Source of the DNA: Anaerolineae bacterium
Lineage (GTDB): Bacteria > Chloroflexota > Anaerolineae > Promineifilales > Promineifilaceae
Assembly: GCA_007123775.1 (NCBI GenBank)
Contig: SLGK01000196.1
Coordinates: 1 to 50,760 of the forward strand
DNA length: 50,760 nucleotides
Direction: 5' to 3'
The translations under genes were made by a program, and so were the position numbers. The notes under the pieces are model-generated. The model searched no databases. It was given only the letters and a program-made list of their open reading frames with translations, and was not told the DNA's origin. Shown here in pieces: positions 1 through 8,476 of this stretch (the first letter of the stretch is position 1; every line of letters begins with the position of its first letter).

Positions 1-1329
1 GCTTTGTCAATCAGGCGATCTGAAAGCGGCCGTACCAGCGATATTCGTAGTCTATTTCACCGGGTTGGTGATGAATATGCTGACACCATAGACTTTGAAG
101 CAGAGATGATTATTTCGCCAGGGGGAATCGACGACCTGGGGCAAAAGGCAGTGGCCACGATCACTTTTGTGCGTTACAAACTATCTCTCGTTTACCGTCA
201 TGATGCCGATATGACTACTATTGGTGGTCTGGAGCTGCTACGTGAGGAATTGGAACATATCAATCGGAGCGATGCACCTAAGCATTTGCAATTTCCTCAT
301 AGTGCTAGCCGTTGGCGTAAATCGGTCGTTAAGGGACGTCGTACTTCTCCATTTATTTCTACAAACGGATTGGGTTCTGAAACAGTGATCAGACTGCACC
401 AGGATGGCGGTGGCCATGGTCAGTTGCGAAAATACCAGGCTAAAACGCTGCCCCGAACTGTTTTATCTACTGCAAATGCTACAGAAAGTCCTACGGCATT
501 GCTGGTGCGGCGTGAAATGCAATCCTGGCGGTTATTGCAGCTAGAACCTTCGGCGCTGCGCGAACCGGATGACTTTACAACAAAGCCAGGATTGGGCAGT
601 GATGGCTCCCACTTACCTGCGACCCTTTACCATCTGGCCCATTCTTATCTGCGAGAAGGCAATGGCAAATCTGATGAATGGTTATACCAGCAGGTGTCCG
701 GCCGTCTGTCTGAATTAATAGATGATGTATTTGCGCTTTATATCGACCGGGATGAAAAGCGGCAACTCTTAACTTTGGAAGTGACCGATAAAGCGCGTAC
801 CCGTTATCCCGCCCGTTCCTTATCAGATGGGACGCTGCGCTTCTTGGCCCTGGCTGTACTAGAGCAAGATCCGGATGCCAGTGGTCTTATTTGCCTGGAG
901 GAGCCGGAAAATGGGATTCATCCTAAGCGTATCGCGACCATATTGCGCCTGCTTGAGGATATTGCCGTTGATGTGGAGGAGCCTGTCGGCCGTGATAACC
1001 CGCTGCGGCAAGTCATTATAAATACCCATTCCCCGGTGGTGGTGAATCAAGTTAAGGATGATAACCTGCTGGTTGCCGAGCAATATCAAATTGTGAAGGG
1101 GGGGCAGCGGTTTAAGGGTGTTCGCTTTAGCTGGCTGCCCGATACCTGGCGATCAGAGGCTGAACCTGCTCGCCGACCAGTTGCCAGAGGCAAGGTGCTG
1201 GCCTATCTGAACGTTATGGATTTTTCTGATCCGCGTTCTCAGTTTGTTTATTCCCACCCGACCAACAAACCGGTGCGGGTTGGTGAACGAGCCGATCTAC
1301 AGCCAGAGTTACCTTTGTTGAAAGAATAA
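1..1329 (+). CDS. OLD/AAA_21-like ATPase, 5' partial
   Basis: The frame is open to the left window edge, so the N-terminus, including the expected Walker A loop, lies outside; the TTG at 4 is not a convincing start. What remains is the C-terminal half of an ABC-class AAA ATPase of the OLD/RecF/AAA_21 type. It shows a signature-like segment LSDGTLRFLALA (near residue 270), a Walker B with catalytic acidic pair in GLICLEEPENGIHP (near residue 293), and a switch histidine in INTHSPVVVN (near residue 340). The stop overlaps the start of the next gene (TAATG), so the two are probably translationally coupled. In OLD-type and similar systems such an ATPase controls a TOPRIM nuclease and several act against phage. 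A defence role here is inference from the pairing only. Confidence 0.8.
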   Translation, partial: ALSIRRSESGRTSDIRSLFHRVGDEYADTIDFEAEMIISPGGIDDLGQKAVATITFVRYKLSLVYRHDADMTTIGGLELLREELEHINRSDAPKHLQFPHSASRWRKSVVKGRRTSPFISTNGLGSETVIRLHQDGGGHGQLRKYQAKTLPRTVLSTANATESPTALLVRREMQSWRLLQLEPSALREPDDFTTKPGLGSDGSHLPATLYHLAHSYLREGNGKSDEWLYQQVSGRLSELIDDVFALYIDRDEKRQLLTLEVTDKARTRYPARSLSDGTLRFLALAVLEQDPDASGLICLEEPENGIHPKRIATILRLLEDIAVDVEEPVGRDNPLRQVIINTHSPVVVNQVKDDNLLVAEQYQIVKGGQRFKGVRFSWLPDTWRSEAEPARRPVARGKVLAYLNVMDFSDPRSQFVYSHPTNKPVRVGERADLQPELPLLKE

Positions 1330-1964
1330 TGATGGATGATCTGCGTTACACTCTGGTGGCTGAAGGTAGCTCTGACAGAGTACTGATGCCAATTTTGGAT
1401 TGGTTATTGGAAGAAAACGGTGTCCATATTGCTATTCAGGGAGAATTTTCGGACACGTCTGTAAAAACATTGGGTGCTAAAATTCGTAAGGCAGTTCAGT
1501 CGTATCCCTGCGACTTGTTATTTGTGCACCGGGATGCTGATAGAGAAACGCGAGATAAGCGAGTTGAAGAAATAGAAACGGCTATTGCTGATGCTAACCT
1601 TCCCTCTTTACGACCCTATGTTTGCGTTATTCCGGTACGAATGCAGGAGGCCTGGCTGTTGTTTGATGAAGCTGCCATACGATATGCGGCCGACAATTCC
1701 AATGGCACAATGCTACTCTCGCTGCCGCCACTAAACCGATTGGAATCGCTACCTAATCCCAAACAAGAATTGACTGATTTGCTAAAGACAGCCAGTGGCA
1801 AAAGTGGGAGGAACCTCAAAAAGTTTAGGCCAAACCAAAAGATGCATCGCATCACCGAGATTATTGACGATTTTTCACCGTTACGCCAGTTAACCGCTTT
1901 TCAGGCTTTGGAAAATGAGATTAAACAGTTTGTGGCCGACTGGACAGGGGAGAAGAACGGATAA
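1329..1964 (+). CDS. DUF4276-like / TOPRIM-like partner of the ATPase
   Basis: This 211-residue protein starts inside the stop codon of the upstream ATPase. The N-terminus has a TOPRIM-like pattern: a beta strand ending in the acidic motif EGSSDR (near residue 12), and a later strand ending in HRDADRE (near residue 62), equivalent to the DxD of TOPRIM nucleases. A further conserved-looking segment, PVRMQEAWLLFDEAAI, lies near residue 100. The size and partner fit DUF4276-type proteins, which commonly follow AAA_21 ATPases. Metal-dependent nucleic-acid cleavage is the likely activity, but this rests on motif reading. A hairpin terminator follows within 10 bases of the stop. Confidence 0.7.
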   Translation: MMDDLRYTLVAEGSSDRVLMPILDWLLEENGVHIAIQGEFSDTSVKTLGAKIRKAVQSYPCDLLFVHRDADRETRDKRVEEIETAIADANLPSLRPYVCVIPVRMQEAWLLFDEAAIRYAADNSNGTMLLSLPPLNRLESLPNPKQELTDLLKTASGKSGRNLKKFRPNQKMHRITEIIDDFSPLRQLTAFQALENEIKQFVADWTGEKNG

Positions 1965-1971
1965 AGGAAGG

Positions 1972-2003
1972 GATGGATAAGCGCAAAAATCCATCTGTTT
2001 CTT
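1972..2003 (+). terminator. intrinsic terminator after the ATPase/TOPRIM pair
   Basis: The 7-bp inverted repeat GATGGAT/ATCCATC has a 10-nt loop (1972-1978 and 1989-1995) and is followed by TGTTTCTT. It lies between convergent genes and may also serve the minus-strand dnaJ-like gene. Confidence 0.5.
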
Positions 2004-2031
2004 CCCTTATTCGTTGTCCTCATCTGGTAAA

Positions 2032-3009
2032 CTATGCCGCTTTCTCTCGCAGCGCCCGCAGCTTTTCAAACAGTTCCTTCTCCTCATCTGACAGGTTTTG
2101 CGGCAGTTGGATGTCAACGGTGGCGTACAGATCGCCACGTTTCTCCGGCTCGCGCAGGTGGGGTAGGCCCAGACCGCGCAGGCGGATGGTCTGGCCGTTG
2201 CTCGTCCCGGCCGGAATGGTCAGGTTAACGCTGCCTTCCAGCGTGGGCACTTCGGCTTTGCCACCTAATACGGCCGTGTACAGGTCCACCGGCACCGTGA
2301 CGCGCAGATGGTTATCTTCGCGCACAAAATGGGGATGGTCATAGGTTTCAACGATCAGGTAAAGGTCGCCGGCCGGGCCACCGCCAGTGCCGCTGCCGCC
2401 CTGACCGCTCAGCCGAATCTTGGAGCCGCTTTTGACGCCTTTGGGTATTTTAGCCTCGATTTTACGGCCGTCTTCCCATTGCAGCGTGCGTGTCGTGCCG
2501 TGTAACACCTCTTCCAGCGTAATTTGCACGGCATGTTCCATATCCCGGCCGCGACGAGTGACGGTTTGCTGCCGGCCGAACCCGCCCGGTTGCGCCCGTT
2601 GACCACCCATGCCGCCAAACAATGTCTCAAAGAAGTCGGAAAAACCACCCTGTCCGAAGCCGCCTGAGCCACCAAACATCTGCTCAAACTCTTCCGGGCT
2701 GACGGTACGGAAGCCGCCGCTGCCTGGCTGAGCCGCCCACTGTGACCAGTCAAAATCCTGGGCGCGGCCACCGGCACGCGAGAACTGCTGCCACTGGCTG
2801 CCGAACTGGTCATACTTTTGCCGTTTGTCGGGATCTGACAGCACTTCGTACGCCTCGTTAATGTCCTTAAATCGTTCTTCTGCTGTCGCATCCCCTTTGT
2901 TGACGTCAGGATGGTACTGACGTGCCAGTTTACGGTATGCTTTTTTGATTTCTTTTTGTTCAGCATTTTTGCTGACACCTAATGTCTTGTAATAATCTTT
3001 ATATTCCAT
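2032..3009 (-). CDS. DnaJ-family chaperone, CbpA type (no zinc finger)
   Basis: This 325-residue co-chaperone has an N-terminal J domain (about residues 4-68) with HPD at 33-35, which stimulates Hsp70 (DnaK) ATPase. A Gly/Phe/Gln-rich linker follows (about 80-150), then the two-part DnaJ C-terminal substrate-binding domain (about 155-315). The four CxxCxGxG repeats of canonical DnaJ are absent, so it is a class II/CbpA-like protein. No dnaK or grpE is adjacent, so it is a stand-alone J protein. The start follows a weak GAGG box. No CIRCE element was recognised upstream. Confidence 0.93.
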   Translation of the reverse strand: MEYKDYYKTLGVSKNAEQKEIKKAYRKLARQYHPDVNKGDATAEERFKDINEAYEVLSDPDKRQKYDQFGSQWQQFSRAGGRAQDFDWSQWAAQPGSGGFRTVSPEEFEQMFGGSGGFGQGGFSDFFETLFGGMGGQRAQPGGFGRQQTVTRRGRDMEHAVQITLEEVLHGTTRTLQWEDGRKIEAKIPKGVKSGSKIRLSGQGGSGTGGGPAGDLYLIVETYDHPHFVREDNHLRVTVPVDLYTAVLGGKAEVPTLEGSVNLTIPAGTSNGQTIRLRGLGLPHLREPEKRGDLYATVDIQLPQNLSDEEKELFEKLRALREKAA

Positions 3010-3149
3010 ACGGGTGCCTCGAATTTAGTGCGCTGTTGGTCGTTGGCTAAAGCCCATCACGCATTGGCCACGTGACGCGCCACCTCATTATTATGACAAC
3101 CTTAGATCAGAAAGAGATAAGATTGATGTAAGAGGTTTATATGATAACA
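3010..3149. other. intergenic stretch upstream of the dnaJ-like gene
   Basis: This stretch holds the untranslated leader of the J-protein gene. The only structure seen is a 5-bp-arm inverted repeat, TCACG..CGTGA, around 3056-3077. No promoter could be assigned with confidence. Confidence 0.4.
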
Positions 3150-3150
3150 A

Positions 3151-3179
3151 AGAAAAAGCGTTGGACGAAACCAACGCTT
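3151..3179 (-). terminator. intrinsic terminator of the 105-aa gene
   Basis: The perfect 9-bp stem AAGCGTTGG/CCAACGCTT has a 6-nt loop. Read on the minus strand it is followed by TTTCTTTG, a classic Rho-independent terminator located 55 bp past the stop codon at 3235. Confidence 0.8.
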
Positions 3180-3234
3180 CTGAAAAAGCTTCTGTCTGAT
3201 GACTCAGCGATTGGCAATTGACGACTAGCCCTTT

Positions 3235-3552
3235 CTAAGGCAAATCTTCCCGCCGGAACGCGCCACGAGCCACAAATTTGGGCAACCGCATCCAGTGGTT
3301 CAACACCTGGTGTTTGGTGATAGAAAGGGTTACTGTGCCCTCGGTCGCATCCCGTTCGGCAAAAAACTCGGTAGGTACGTGAAAATTGGTGCCGAGGCTG
3401 CGGGATACAATGCGGACGTGGGCAGGATAGTACCCCAACTCCGGATTTATGTTTTCATCATTTTCCAGACGATGGGCAATAAACAGGGGCGTGCCCAGGA
3501 ATTCGCCGTCTTTGCTGTACACTGTGTCTAAGCGGGTAAGTGAAAAGTCCAT
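3235..3552 (-). CDS. small conserved-looking protein, PRC-barrel-like?
   Basis: This 105-residue soluble protein has no signal peptide or membrane segment. The start is well supported by AAAGGAG eight bases upstream of ATG, and the gene has its own terminator, so it is probably expressed. The N-terminus (VYSKDGEFLGTPLFIAHRL) looks like the beta-rich opening of PRC-barrel/DUF2171-type proteins, where a 'switch residue and glycine' strand pair is common, but I cannot assign the family firmly. It lies between a stress protein and a chaperone, which hints at a stress-related role without proving one. Confidence 0.65.
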   Translation of the reverse strand: MDFSLTRLDTVYSKDGEFLGTPLFIAHRLENDENINPELGYYPAHVRIVSRSLGTNFHVPTEFFAERDATEGTVTLSITKHQVLNHWMRLPKFVARGAFRREDLP

Positions 3553-3596
3553 AGACTTGCTCCTTTGATGACACTAAGTTAGTGGGTGGTGCGGTA

Positions 3597-3615
3597 CGCA
3601 GACTTGCGGTCTGCG
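3597..3615. repeat. hairpin between usp and the 105-aa gene
   Basis: The perfect 7-bp inverted repeat CGCAGAC/GTCTGCG has a 5-nt loop, 42 bp beyond the usp stop codon. There is no U-tract on either strand. It could be an mRNA 3' end structure or an operator for the downstream small gene. Confidence 0.4.
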
Positions 3616-3656
3616 ACCTACCATCTGCTCCAATTATGCCCGGAAAATGGGGCGTG

Positions 3657-4577
3657 TCAATTGGCGTTTGCTGGCTGCGGACGCACCACCAGAACGGCCT
3701 GGTCGGCCCTGTGAATGACTTTCTCGGTGACGCTGCCGTAGGCCCAGCGTGCTTCTGCGCTTTGCCCGTGGCTGCTCATGGCGATCAGGTCGATCTTGTT
3801 ACTCTGGGCAAAGTCAAGAATGATGTCAGCCGGAGGCCCGACCAAAACGGCCGTATCTACCACTATCTCATCCGGCACCTGAAGCGACGCCTTAACCTGC
3901 TCTAAATACGCCACCGCCTCTTCCTGGCGAGCTTCGGCCAATTGCTGCATTAGTTGTTCCACCTCGTTATCAGGTAGCGTCTGGTCAATATCGGTTGTGT
4001 CCAATGGCTCTAACACGCGCAGCAGAGAAAGCGGTATTCCCAGGCTCAGGGCAATCTGGCGGGCCGGCTCCAGAGCCGCTTCGGCCGTGGCAGAACCATC
4101 CAGCGTGATCAGCATCCCGGCCGGCACCTTGTCGCTGCGGACGATAAGGACAGGGTGTCTGGCCGCCCGCAGCACCTTTTGCGTGACGCTGCCCAGCCAC
4201 CAGCGAGCCAAACCACTACGGCCGTGCGTAGACATCACAATCAGGTCAACAATTTCCGATTCGGCCGTATCGACAATGACGCTGGCCGGTTCACCGTCAA
4301 TCACCAATGTCTCTAGTGAGATTTCTTGCCCCAAGGTTAACTGGCGTACCGAGCGGAGATAGCGCTGCATTCGCTGCTGCACCCATTCTTTTTCTTCAGG
4401 GGGACGCAGGCGGTTATAGACGGCCGCTACCTTTTCCGGCAGCAATTGCTTCTGATAAACCGGAACGCGCAGTAAGACAATGATCCCTTCATTTGCTTTG
4501 GCCAATGCCAGCGCGGGGTGTAGGGCGTTGGTGGCCAGTTGTGATCCATCAAGCGGTACTAATATCCTTTTGTACAT
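3657..4577 (-). CDS. tandem universal stress protein (UspA x2)
   Basis: This 306-residue protein has two UspA domains in tandem (about 1-145 and 155-300). The first opens with MYKRILVPLDGSQLA and the second with GMLITLDGSATAEAAL. Both carry an ATP-type loop, G followed nine residues later by GS: STHGRSGLARWWLGS in the first and SSHGQSAEARWAYGS in the second. ATP-binding rather than ATP-lacking USPs are therefore likely. The start at 4577 is chosen over an upstream in-frame ATG (4649) because it matches the family N-terminus and follows GGGAGGTT. It probably acts as a cytoplasmic dimer in stress or energy-limitation responses. A palindrome sits between promoter and start. Confidence 0.92.
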   Translation of the reverse strand: MYKRILVPLDGSQLATNALHPALALAKANEGIIVLLRVPVYQKQLLPEKVAAVYNRLRPPEEKEWVQQRMQRYLRSVRQLTLGQEISLETLVIDGEPASVIVDTAESEIVDLIVMSTHGRSGLARWWLGSVTQKVLRAARHPVLIVRSDKVPAGMLITLDGSATAEAALEPARQIALSLGIPLSLLRVLEPLDTTDIDQTLPDNEVEQLMQQLAEARQEEAVAYLEQVKASLQVPDEIVVDTAVLVGPPADIILDFAQSNKIDLIAMSSHGQSAEARWAYGSVTEKVIHRADQAVLVVRPQPANAN

Positions 4578-4598
4578 GGCAACCTCCCTATTGCTAAC

Positions 4599-4649
4599 GG
4601 TAACGTTACCTACAGCATAGGGTAAGAATGCCCTATTTTGATGTGTCAA
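4599..4649 (-). promoter_or_regulatory. usp promoter region with operator-like palindrome
   Basis: On the minus strand a consensus TTGACA (4644-4649) is followed by the inverted repeat ATAGGG/CCCTAT (4617-4636). A perfect 12-bp palindrome, GGTAACGTTACC (4599-4610), lies 21 bp before the start codon. No good -10 was found at standard spacing, so the promoter itself is tentative. The palindrome is a plausible operator. Confidence 0.45.
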
Positions 4650-4731
4650 ACGTCATGAAATTGTCAGGTGTTTGGCTGTTAGCAGGGGCTAATGCTTCGG
4701 GAGAGGAAGGCAGAGTAATAACAATGTGAAA

Positions 4732-4769
4732 CGTAAAAGGCGAAACGTGACGGTTTGCCACGTTTCGCC
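4732..4769 (-). terminator. terminator of the sdh operon
   Basis: The perfect 11-bp stem GGCGAAACGTG/CACGTTTCGCC has a 9-nt loop (4739-4749, 4759-4769). On the minus strand it is followed by TTTTACGTTT and begins 25 bp after the sdhB stop. The arms consist of the same CGTAAAA-like words as the heptamer spacers elsewhere. Confidence 0.75.
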
Positions 4770-4794
4770 CATCTTAATTGACGTTAGCGACGCC

Positions 4795-5520
4795 TTAAAC
4801 TACGCCGCTGGTGATCGCCATTTTCACTTCGGCAATGGCGCGGGTGACTTCGATTTCGCGCGGGCAGGCGTTGGTACAGTTAAAGATGGTGCGGCAGCGC
4901 CAGACACCAAACGTATCGGCCATAATGGCCAGACGTTCTTGCTGGCCCTGATCGCGGCTATCGAAGATAAAGCGGTGGGCCTGAACGATGGCGGCCGGGC
5001 CGACGTAGCGGTCATCGGCCCAGAAGCTGGGGCAGCCGCTGGTACAGGCGGCACACAAAATACATTTGGTGGTATCGTCAAACCTGGCCCGGTCGGCGGG
5101 GGATTGCAGTCGCTCACGGCCGTTTTCGGGTACGGGTGTGTCGTTGATGAAGTAGGGCAAGACCGACTTGTAATGGTCCATGAACGGTTCCATATCGACG
5201 ATCAGGTCTTTGATCACTTTGAGGCCCAGAATTGGCTCGACTTGAATCTTGACCTGATCACCCCTGCCTTTGCCTAAACGCGCCACCAGCATTTTGCAGG
5301 CCAGGGCGTTAGCCCCGTTGATCCGCATGGCGTCAGAGCCACAAACGCCGTGGGCACAAGAGCGGCGCAGCGTTAGTGTACCGTCTTGCTCCCATTTGAT
5401 CCGATGCAGTAAGTCCAGCACGGAATCAGTCGCATTGACATCATCAAGCGTGTAGTTGCCCCACCAGGGCTTCTGGTCTTTTTCGGGGTTAAACCGACGA
5501 ATTCTCAATTCAGCTTGCAT
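4795..5520 (-). CDS. sdhB: succinate dehydrogenase iron-sulfur subunit
   Basis: This 241-residue protein passes electrons from the flavin to the membrane anchor of complex II. The [2Fe-2S] site near residues 54-75 is SCAHGVCGSD followed by a distal Cys. The [4Fe-4S] site is CILCAACTSGCP and the [3Fe-4S] site CRTIFNCTNACP. All cluster cysteines are present and length is typical. The start follows AGAGGAG. It is the last gene of the operon and is followed by a strong terminator. Confidence 0.96.
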   Translation of the reverse strand: MQAELRIRRFNPEKDQKPWWGNYTLDDVNATDSVLDLLHRIKWEQDGTLTLRRSCAHGVCGSDAMRINGANALACKMLVARLGKGRGDQVKIQVEPILGLKVIKDLIVDMEPFMDHYKSVLPYFINDTPVPENGRERLQSPADRARFDDTTKCILCAACTSGCPSFWADDRYVGPAAIVQAHRFIFDSRDQGQQERLAIMADTFGVWRCRTIFNCTNACPREIEVTRAIAEVKMAITSGVV

Positions 5521-5534
5521 GGTTCTCCTCTTAA

Positions 5535-5569
5535 GAATTACGAATTACGAATTATGAATTACGAATTTT
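5535..5569. repeat. heptamer repeat in the sdhA-sdhB spacer
   Basis: Five tandem units of GAATTAC-type 7-mers (GAATTAC x2, GAATTAT, GAATTAC, GAATTTT) fill most of the 65-bp spacer, next to GGACGAA-type words abutting the sdhA stop. Confidence 0.8.
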
Positions 5570-5585
5570 GTCCTTCGTCCTTCTT

Positions 5586-7370
5586 TTAGTAGACTCTCTC
5601 TTTGGGTTGGTAACGGCCGATGTTGACCGGTTTGTAGTCCAGGCTGTAACGGCCGTCTTCTTCGCGGAAGCAAAGGGTGTGCTTAAGCCAGTTCTCGTCG
5701 TCCCGTTTTGGATAATCGTCGCGGGCATGACCACCTCGGCTCTCCGGGCGGGCTTGGGCCGATACGGCCGTTACTTCCGCCAATTCCAGCAAACAGCCCA
5801 GTTCCCACGCTTCTAGCAAATCCGTGTTGAACTTGGTGCCTCTATCGTCAATCTCAACGTTCAGGTAATCCTGACGCAGTTGGCGCAAATCTTCGATGGC
5901 CTTCGTCATCGTCGCCTCAGTGCGGAAAACGCCCACATTGTCCGTCATGGTTTTCTGCATTTTCTCGCGCACCTGGTAGGCTTTCAGACTGCCCTTGTTG
6001 CTGCGAATGCGCTCGAACTCAGCCATCACCTCAGCCGCCGGATTTTCGGGCAGGTCAGGTAGGCCGGCCTGGCGGCAGTAGTCGGCCATATGCACGCCAG
6101 AGCGACGGCCGAATACCACCAGGTCTACCAGCGAATTGGTGCCCAGCCGGTTGGCACCATGCACCGAAACGCAGGCTGCTTCACCGGCGGCGTATAGCCC
6201 ATTTAACACCGTATTGTCGCGGTCGATGACGACACGGCCGTCTACGTCTGTGGGTATACCACCCATTGCATAATGGGCGGTGGGCTGCACCGGCATCGGC
6301 TCCTCAACCGGGTCGATGCCCAGATAGGTGCGCGTAAAGTCGGCGATGTCCGGCAGCTTGGCTTCAATGTATTCACGGCTAATGCGCCGCTCTTCACCCG
6401 CTTCGGCCAGATATTTGTTTACGGTGTCTGGCGTCACGTCGAGATGGACGTAATTCTTACCGTTGACGCCCCGGCCCGCCTGCACTTCCAGGAAGATGGC
6501 CCGGCTGACCACGTCGCGGCTGGCCAGGTCTTTAATCGTCGGGGCGTACTCTTCCATGAAGCGTTTGCCCTCACTGTTGAGCAAAACGCCACCTTCACCG
6601 CGCACCCCTTCCGTAATCAATACACCCAGCTTAAAAATGCCGGTGGGATGGAATTGGTAGAATTCCATATCCTCTAGCGGTACGCCGCGCCGCAGACAGA
6701 TAGCCGTGCCGTCGCCCGTTAGCGAATGGGCGTTAGAGGTTACTTCCCAGCAGCGTCCCCAGCCACCGGTGGCAAACAGAACCGCTTTGCTATGAAAGAC
6801 GTGGAAATCGCCTGTGCCGATTTCATAAGCCACGACGCCACAAACCTGGTTACCGACGCGAATCAGGTCCACAACGTGAAACTCGTCGAAAAAGTTGACC
6901 TTGTTTTTGATGCACTGCTGGTACAGCGTTTGCAAAATCATATGGCCGGTGCGGTCGGCGGCGTGGCAAGCCCGCTGCACCGGTTTGCCGGTCTCATTGT
7001 TCGTATGGCCACCAAAGCGGCGCTGTGAAATGGTGCCATTGGGGAAACGGTCAAACGGTAGGCCCATATGCTCTAGCTCAATCACCGTGTCAACTGCTTC
7101 ACGGCACAACACGTCCACCGCGTCCTGGTCGGCCAGGTAGTCAGAGCCTTTGACCGTATCGTACGCGTGCCATTCCCAATGGTCGTCTTCCATATTACCC
7201 AGGGCGGCCCCAATACCCCCCTGCGCCGCGCCGGTGTGGGAGCGGGTGGGGTACAGTTTGGAAATAACGGCTACGTTGACGCTTTTGCTGGCATACAGGG
7301 CAGCCATTAAACCGGCCCCGCCTGCGCCCACAATCACCGCGTCAAAGGTGTGTGTTTTTACATTCATCAT
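5586..7370 (-). CDS. sdhA: succinate dehydrogenase flavoprotein subunit
   Basis: This 594-residue catalytic subunit oxidises succinate to fumarate. It has an FAD dinucleotide fold [14 protein letters not shown] near residue 16. The His for covalent flavin attachment lies in [10 protein letters not shown] (near 44). The substrate loop [21 protein letters not shown]-type region lies near 240-260, and [12 protein letters not shown] near 405. A C-terminal arginine/tyrosine-rich tail is typical. The start is one of two consecutive ATGs (7370 or 7367) preceded by AAGGA. It sits between the anchor genes and sdhB. Confidence 0.96.
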   Translation of the reverse strand: MMNVKTHTFDAVIVGAGGAGLMAALYASKSVNVAVISKLYPTRSHTGAAQGGIGAALGNMEDDHWEWHAYDTVKGSDYLADQDAVDVLCREAVDTVIELEHMGLPFDRFPNGTISQRRFGGHTNNETGKPVQRACHAADRTGHMILQTLYQQCIKNKVNFFDEFHVVDLIRVGNQVCGVVAYEIGTGDFHVFHSKAVLFATGGWGRCWEVTSNAHSLTGDGTAICLRRGVPLEDMEFYQFHPTGIFKLGVLITEGVRGEGGVLLNSEGKRFMEEYAPTIKDLASRDVVSRAIFLEVQAGRGVNGKNYVHLDVTPDTVNKYLAEAGEERRISREYIEAKLPDIADFTRTYLGIDPVEEPMPVQPTAHYAMGGIPTDVDGRVVIDRDNTVLNGLYAAGEAACVSVHGANRLGTNSLVDLVVFGRRSGVHMADYCRQAGLPDLPENPAAEVMAEFERIRSNKGSLKAYQVREKMQKTMTDNVGVFRTEATMTKAIEDLRQLRQDYLNVEIDDRGTKFNTDLLEAWELGCLLELAEVTAVSAQARPESRGGHARDDYPKRDDENWLKHTLCFREEDGRYSLDYKPVNIGRYQPKERVY

Positions 7371-7395
7371 GGTTTGTTGTCCTTACGTGATTTGT

Positions 7396-7456
7396 GACGG
7401 AAGACGGAGGACGAATGACGGAAGTTCCGTCCCCCGTCTTCCGTCCTCGGTCAAAC
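7396..7456. repeat. heptamer inverted repeat in the sdhD-sdhA spacer
   Basis: Words of the GACGGAA/GACGGAG type form a perfect 12-bp inverted repeat, GACGGAAGACGG (7396-7407) and CCGTCTTCCGTC (7434-7445). The tract starts 3 bp after the sdhD stop on the minus strand. It is probably an mRNA processing or attenuation hairpin inside the operon. Confidence 0.75.
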
Positions 7457-7459
7457 TTT

Positions 7460-7864
7460 TTATCGTACTGCCGCCGGGTCAAAGGCCGCAATGGCAATGC
7501 CGGCCCAAATGATGGTGACGATAGTGAAAACGACCAGGAAAATATTGATCCGGCGCATCAGGGTGCGGTTGTGGATGTAATCCTCAAGGACCTGACGCAG
7601 GCCGTTCATGCCGTGTGAGACGGCAAAGACGAGCAGCAGCATGTCATACGCCTTCCAGCCCCAGGAGGACCAGACCTGAGCCACAAATTCGAGGGTCAGG
7701 TTGGCAGTGGTGTTGAGGACGTGTTGAATGAGCATATGGCCCACAGCCAGAATGAGCAGCGCAACGCCAGAAAGACGCATAAAGAGGTAGGCGTATCGCT
7801 CAAAATTGCTTTGTACTTTGACCGGCCGACGGGTTTCTTTGTTGGGTTGTGTGTATGTGGTCAT
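7460..7864 (-). CDS. sdhD: succinate dehydrogenase membrane anchor, SdhD
   Basis: This 134-residue hydrophobic anchor has three transmembrane helices (about 24-50, 66-92, 105-128). The heme/quinone-side motif SHGMNGLRQVLEDY (near 80) matches SdhD. The start at 7864 is chosen over an upstream in-frame ATG because GGGAG lies 7 bp before it, and it begins 2 bp after the sdhC stop. Together with SdhC it carries quinone reduction at the membrane. Confidence 0.9.
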   Translation of the reverse strand: MTTYTQPNKETRRPVKVQSNFERYAYLFMRLSGVALLILAVGHMLIQHVLNTTANLTLEFVAQVWSSWGWKAYDMLLLVFAVSHGMNGLRQVLEDYIHNRTLMRRINIFLVVFTIVTIIWAGIAIAAFDPAAVR

Positions 7865-7866
7865 GA

Positions 7867-8334
7867 TTATCTCCCTATTACTACACCGTAATCTGCCAGC
7901 GTCGGCCAATCCCAGCAGCTAGCACCAGCCGCTGCCAATTCGCCGCAGTGATTGATTACGCCCATAAACATAAAAATGCCGATGGGGGTGAAAACAACAA
8001 AGAAGAGAATCCAGACAGCTAACGCGCTTTTGTCCTGGTACATCCACCATTCTGGCTTGAAGTCGAGAATGGTGATGCGGATGCCGTTGAACGCATGGTA
8101 CAAAACGGCCGCCATGATACCAATCTCGCCTACGGCAAAGAAGGGGACTTTGAAGACGGCAATGGACCAGGCGTAAAATTCGGGCCAAAAGTGAACGTTG
8201 GCTGTGTCCCATACATGGAGAACCAAAAAGCTGAGGATGGCCAACCCGGAGAGACGGTGGGCTATCCAACTGTAATGGCCACTCCTGCCGCGATAGCGGA
8301 TGCTTTCGCGTAGCGTGAGCATTAGAGATGACAT
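7867..8334 (-). CDS. sdhC: succinate dehydrogenase cytochrome b556 subunit, SdhC
   Basis: This 155-residue first gene of the operon has three predicted transmembrane helices (about 28-50, 62-88, 104-126). It shows the SdhC-type motif WIAHRLSGLAILSFLVLHVWD, whose histidines face the heme, and YHAFNGIRITILDF (near 80). The SD box is GGAGG, 7 bp before ATG. The next gene starts 2 bp downstream, so translation is coupled. Confidence 0.92.
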   Translation of the reverse strand: MSSLMLTLRESIRYRGRSGHYSWIAHRLSGLAILSFLVLHVWDTANVHFWPEFYAWSIAVFKVPFFAVGEIGIMAAVLYHAFNGIRITILDFKPEWWMYQDKSALAVWILFFVVFTPIGIFMFMGVINHCGELAAAGASCWDWPTLADYGVVIGR

Positions 8335-8358
8335 AAAATTTGCCTCCGTTGAAGAGTT

Positions 8359-8382
8359 GAAAGTGTTACTTTCAGGATTATA
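8359..8382 (-). promoter_or_regulatory. sdh operon promoter with operator-like repeat
   Basis: A perfect -10 TATAAT lies at 8377-8382 on the minus strand; the upstream -35 is weak and T-rich. About 4 bp past it, spanning the expected start of transcription, is a perfect inverted repeat GAAAGT-gtt-ACTTTC (8359-8373), a good candidate operator. Confidence 0.6.
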
Positions 8383-8476
8383 GCACGAAAATTGAGAAAA
8401 AAAATCACGTTAGAATTCCGTCATTTAAGGCGGTTCTCTCTTGCTTTGCGGAGGTGTGACTGCTAAACTTAGATCG

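Noticed and set aside
1973-2344. Plus-strand open frame of 123 codons opposite the end of the DnaJ-like gene
   Set aside because: Serine/arginine-rich shadow of the well-supported minus-strand chaperone, with no SD.
3010-3120. CIRCE/HrcA operator before the DnaJ-like gene
   Set aside because: A TTAG...CTAA pair is visible but the conserved GCACTC/GAGTGC arms are missing.
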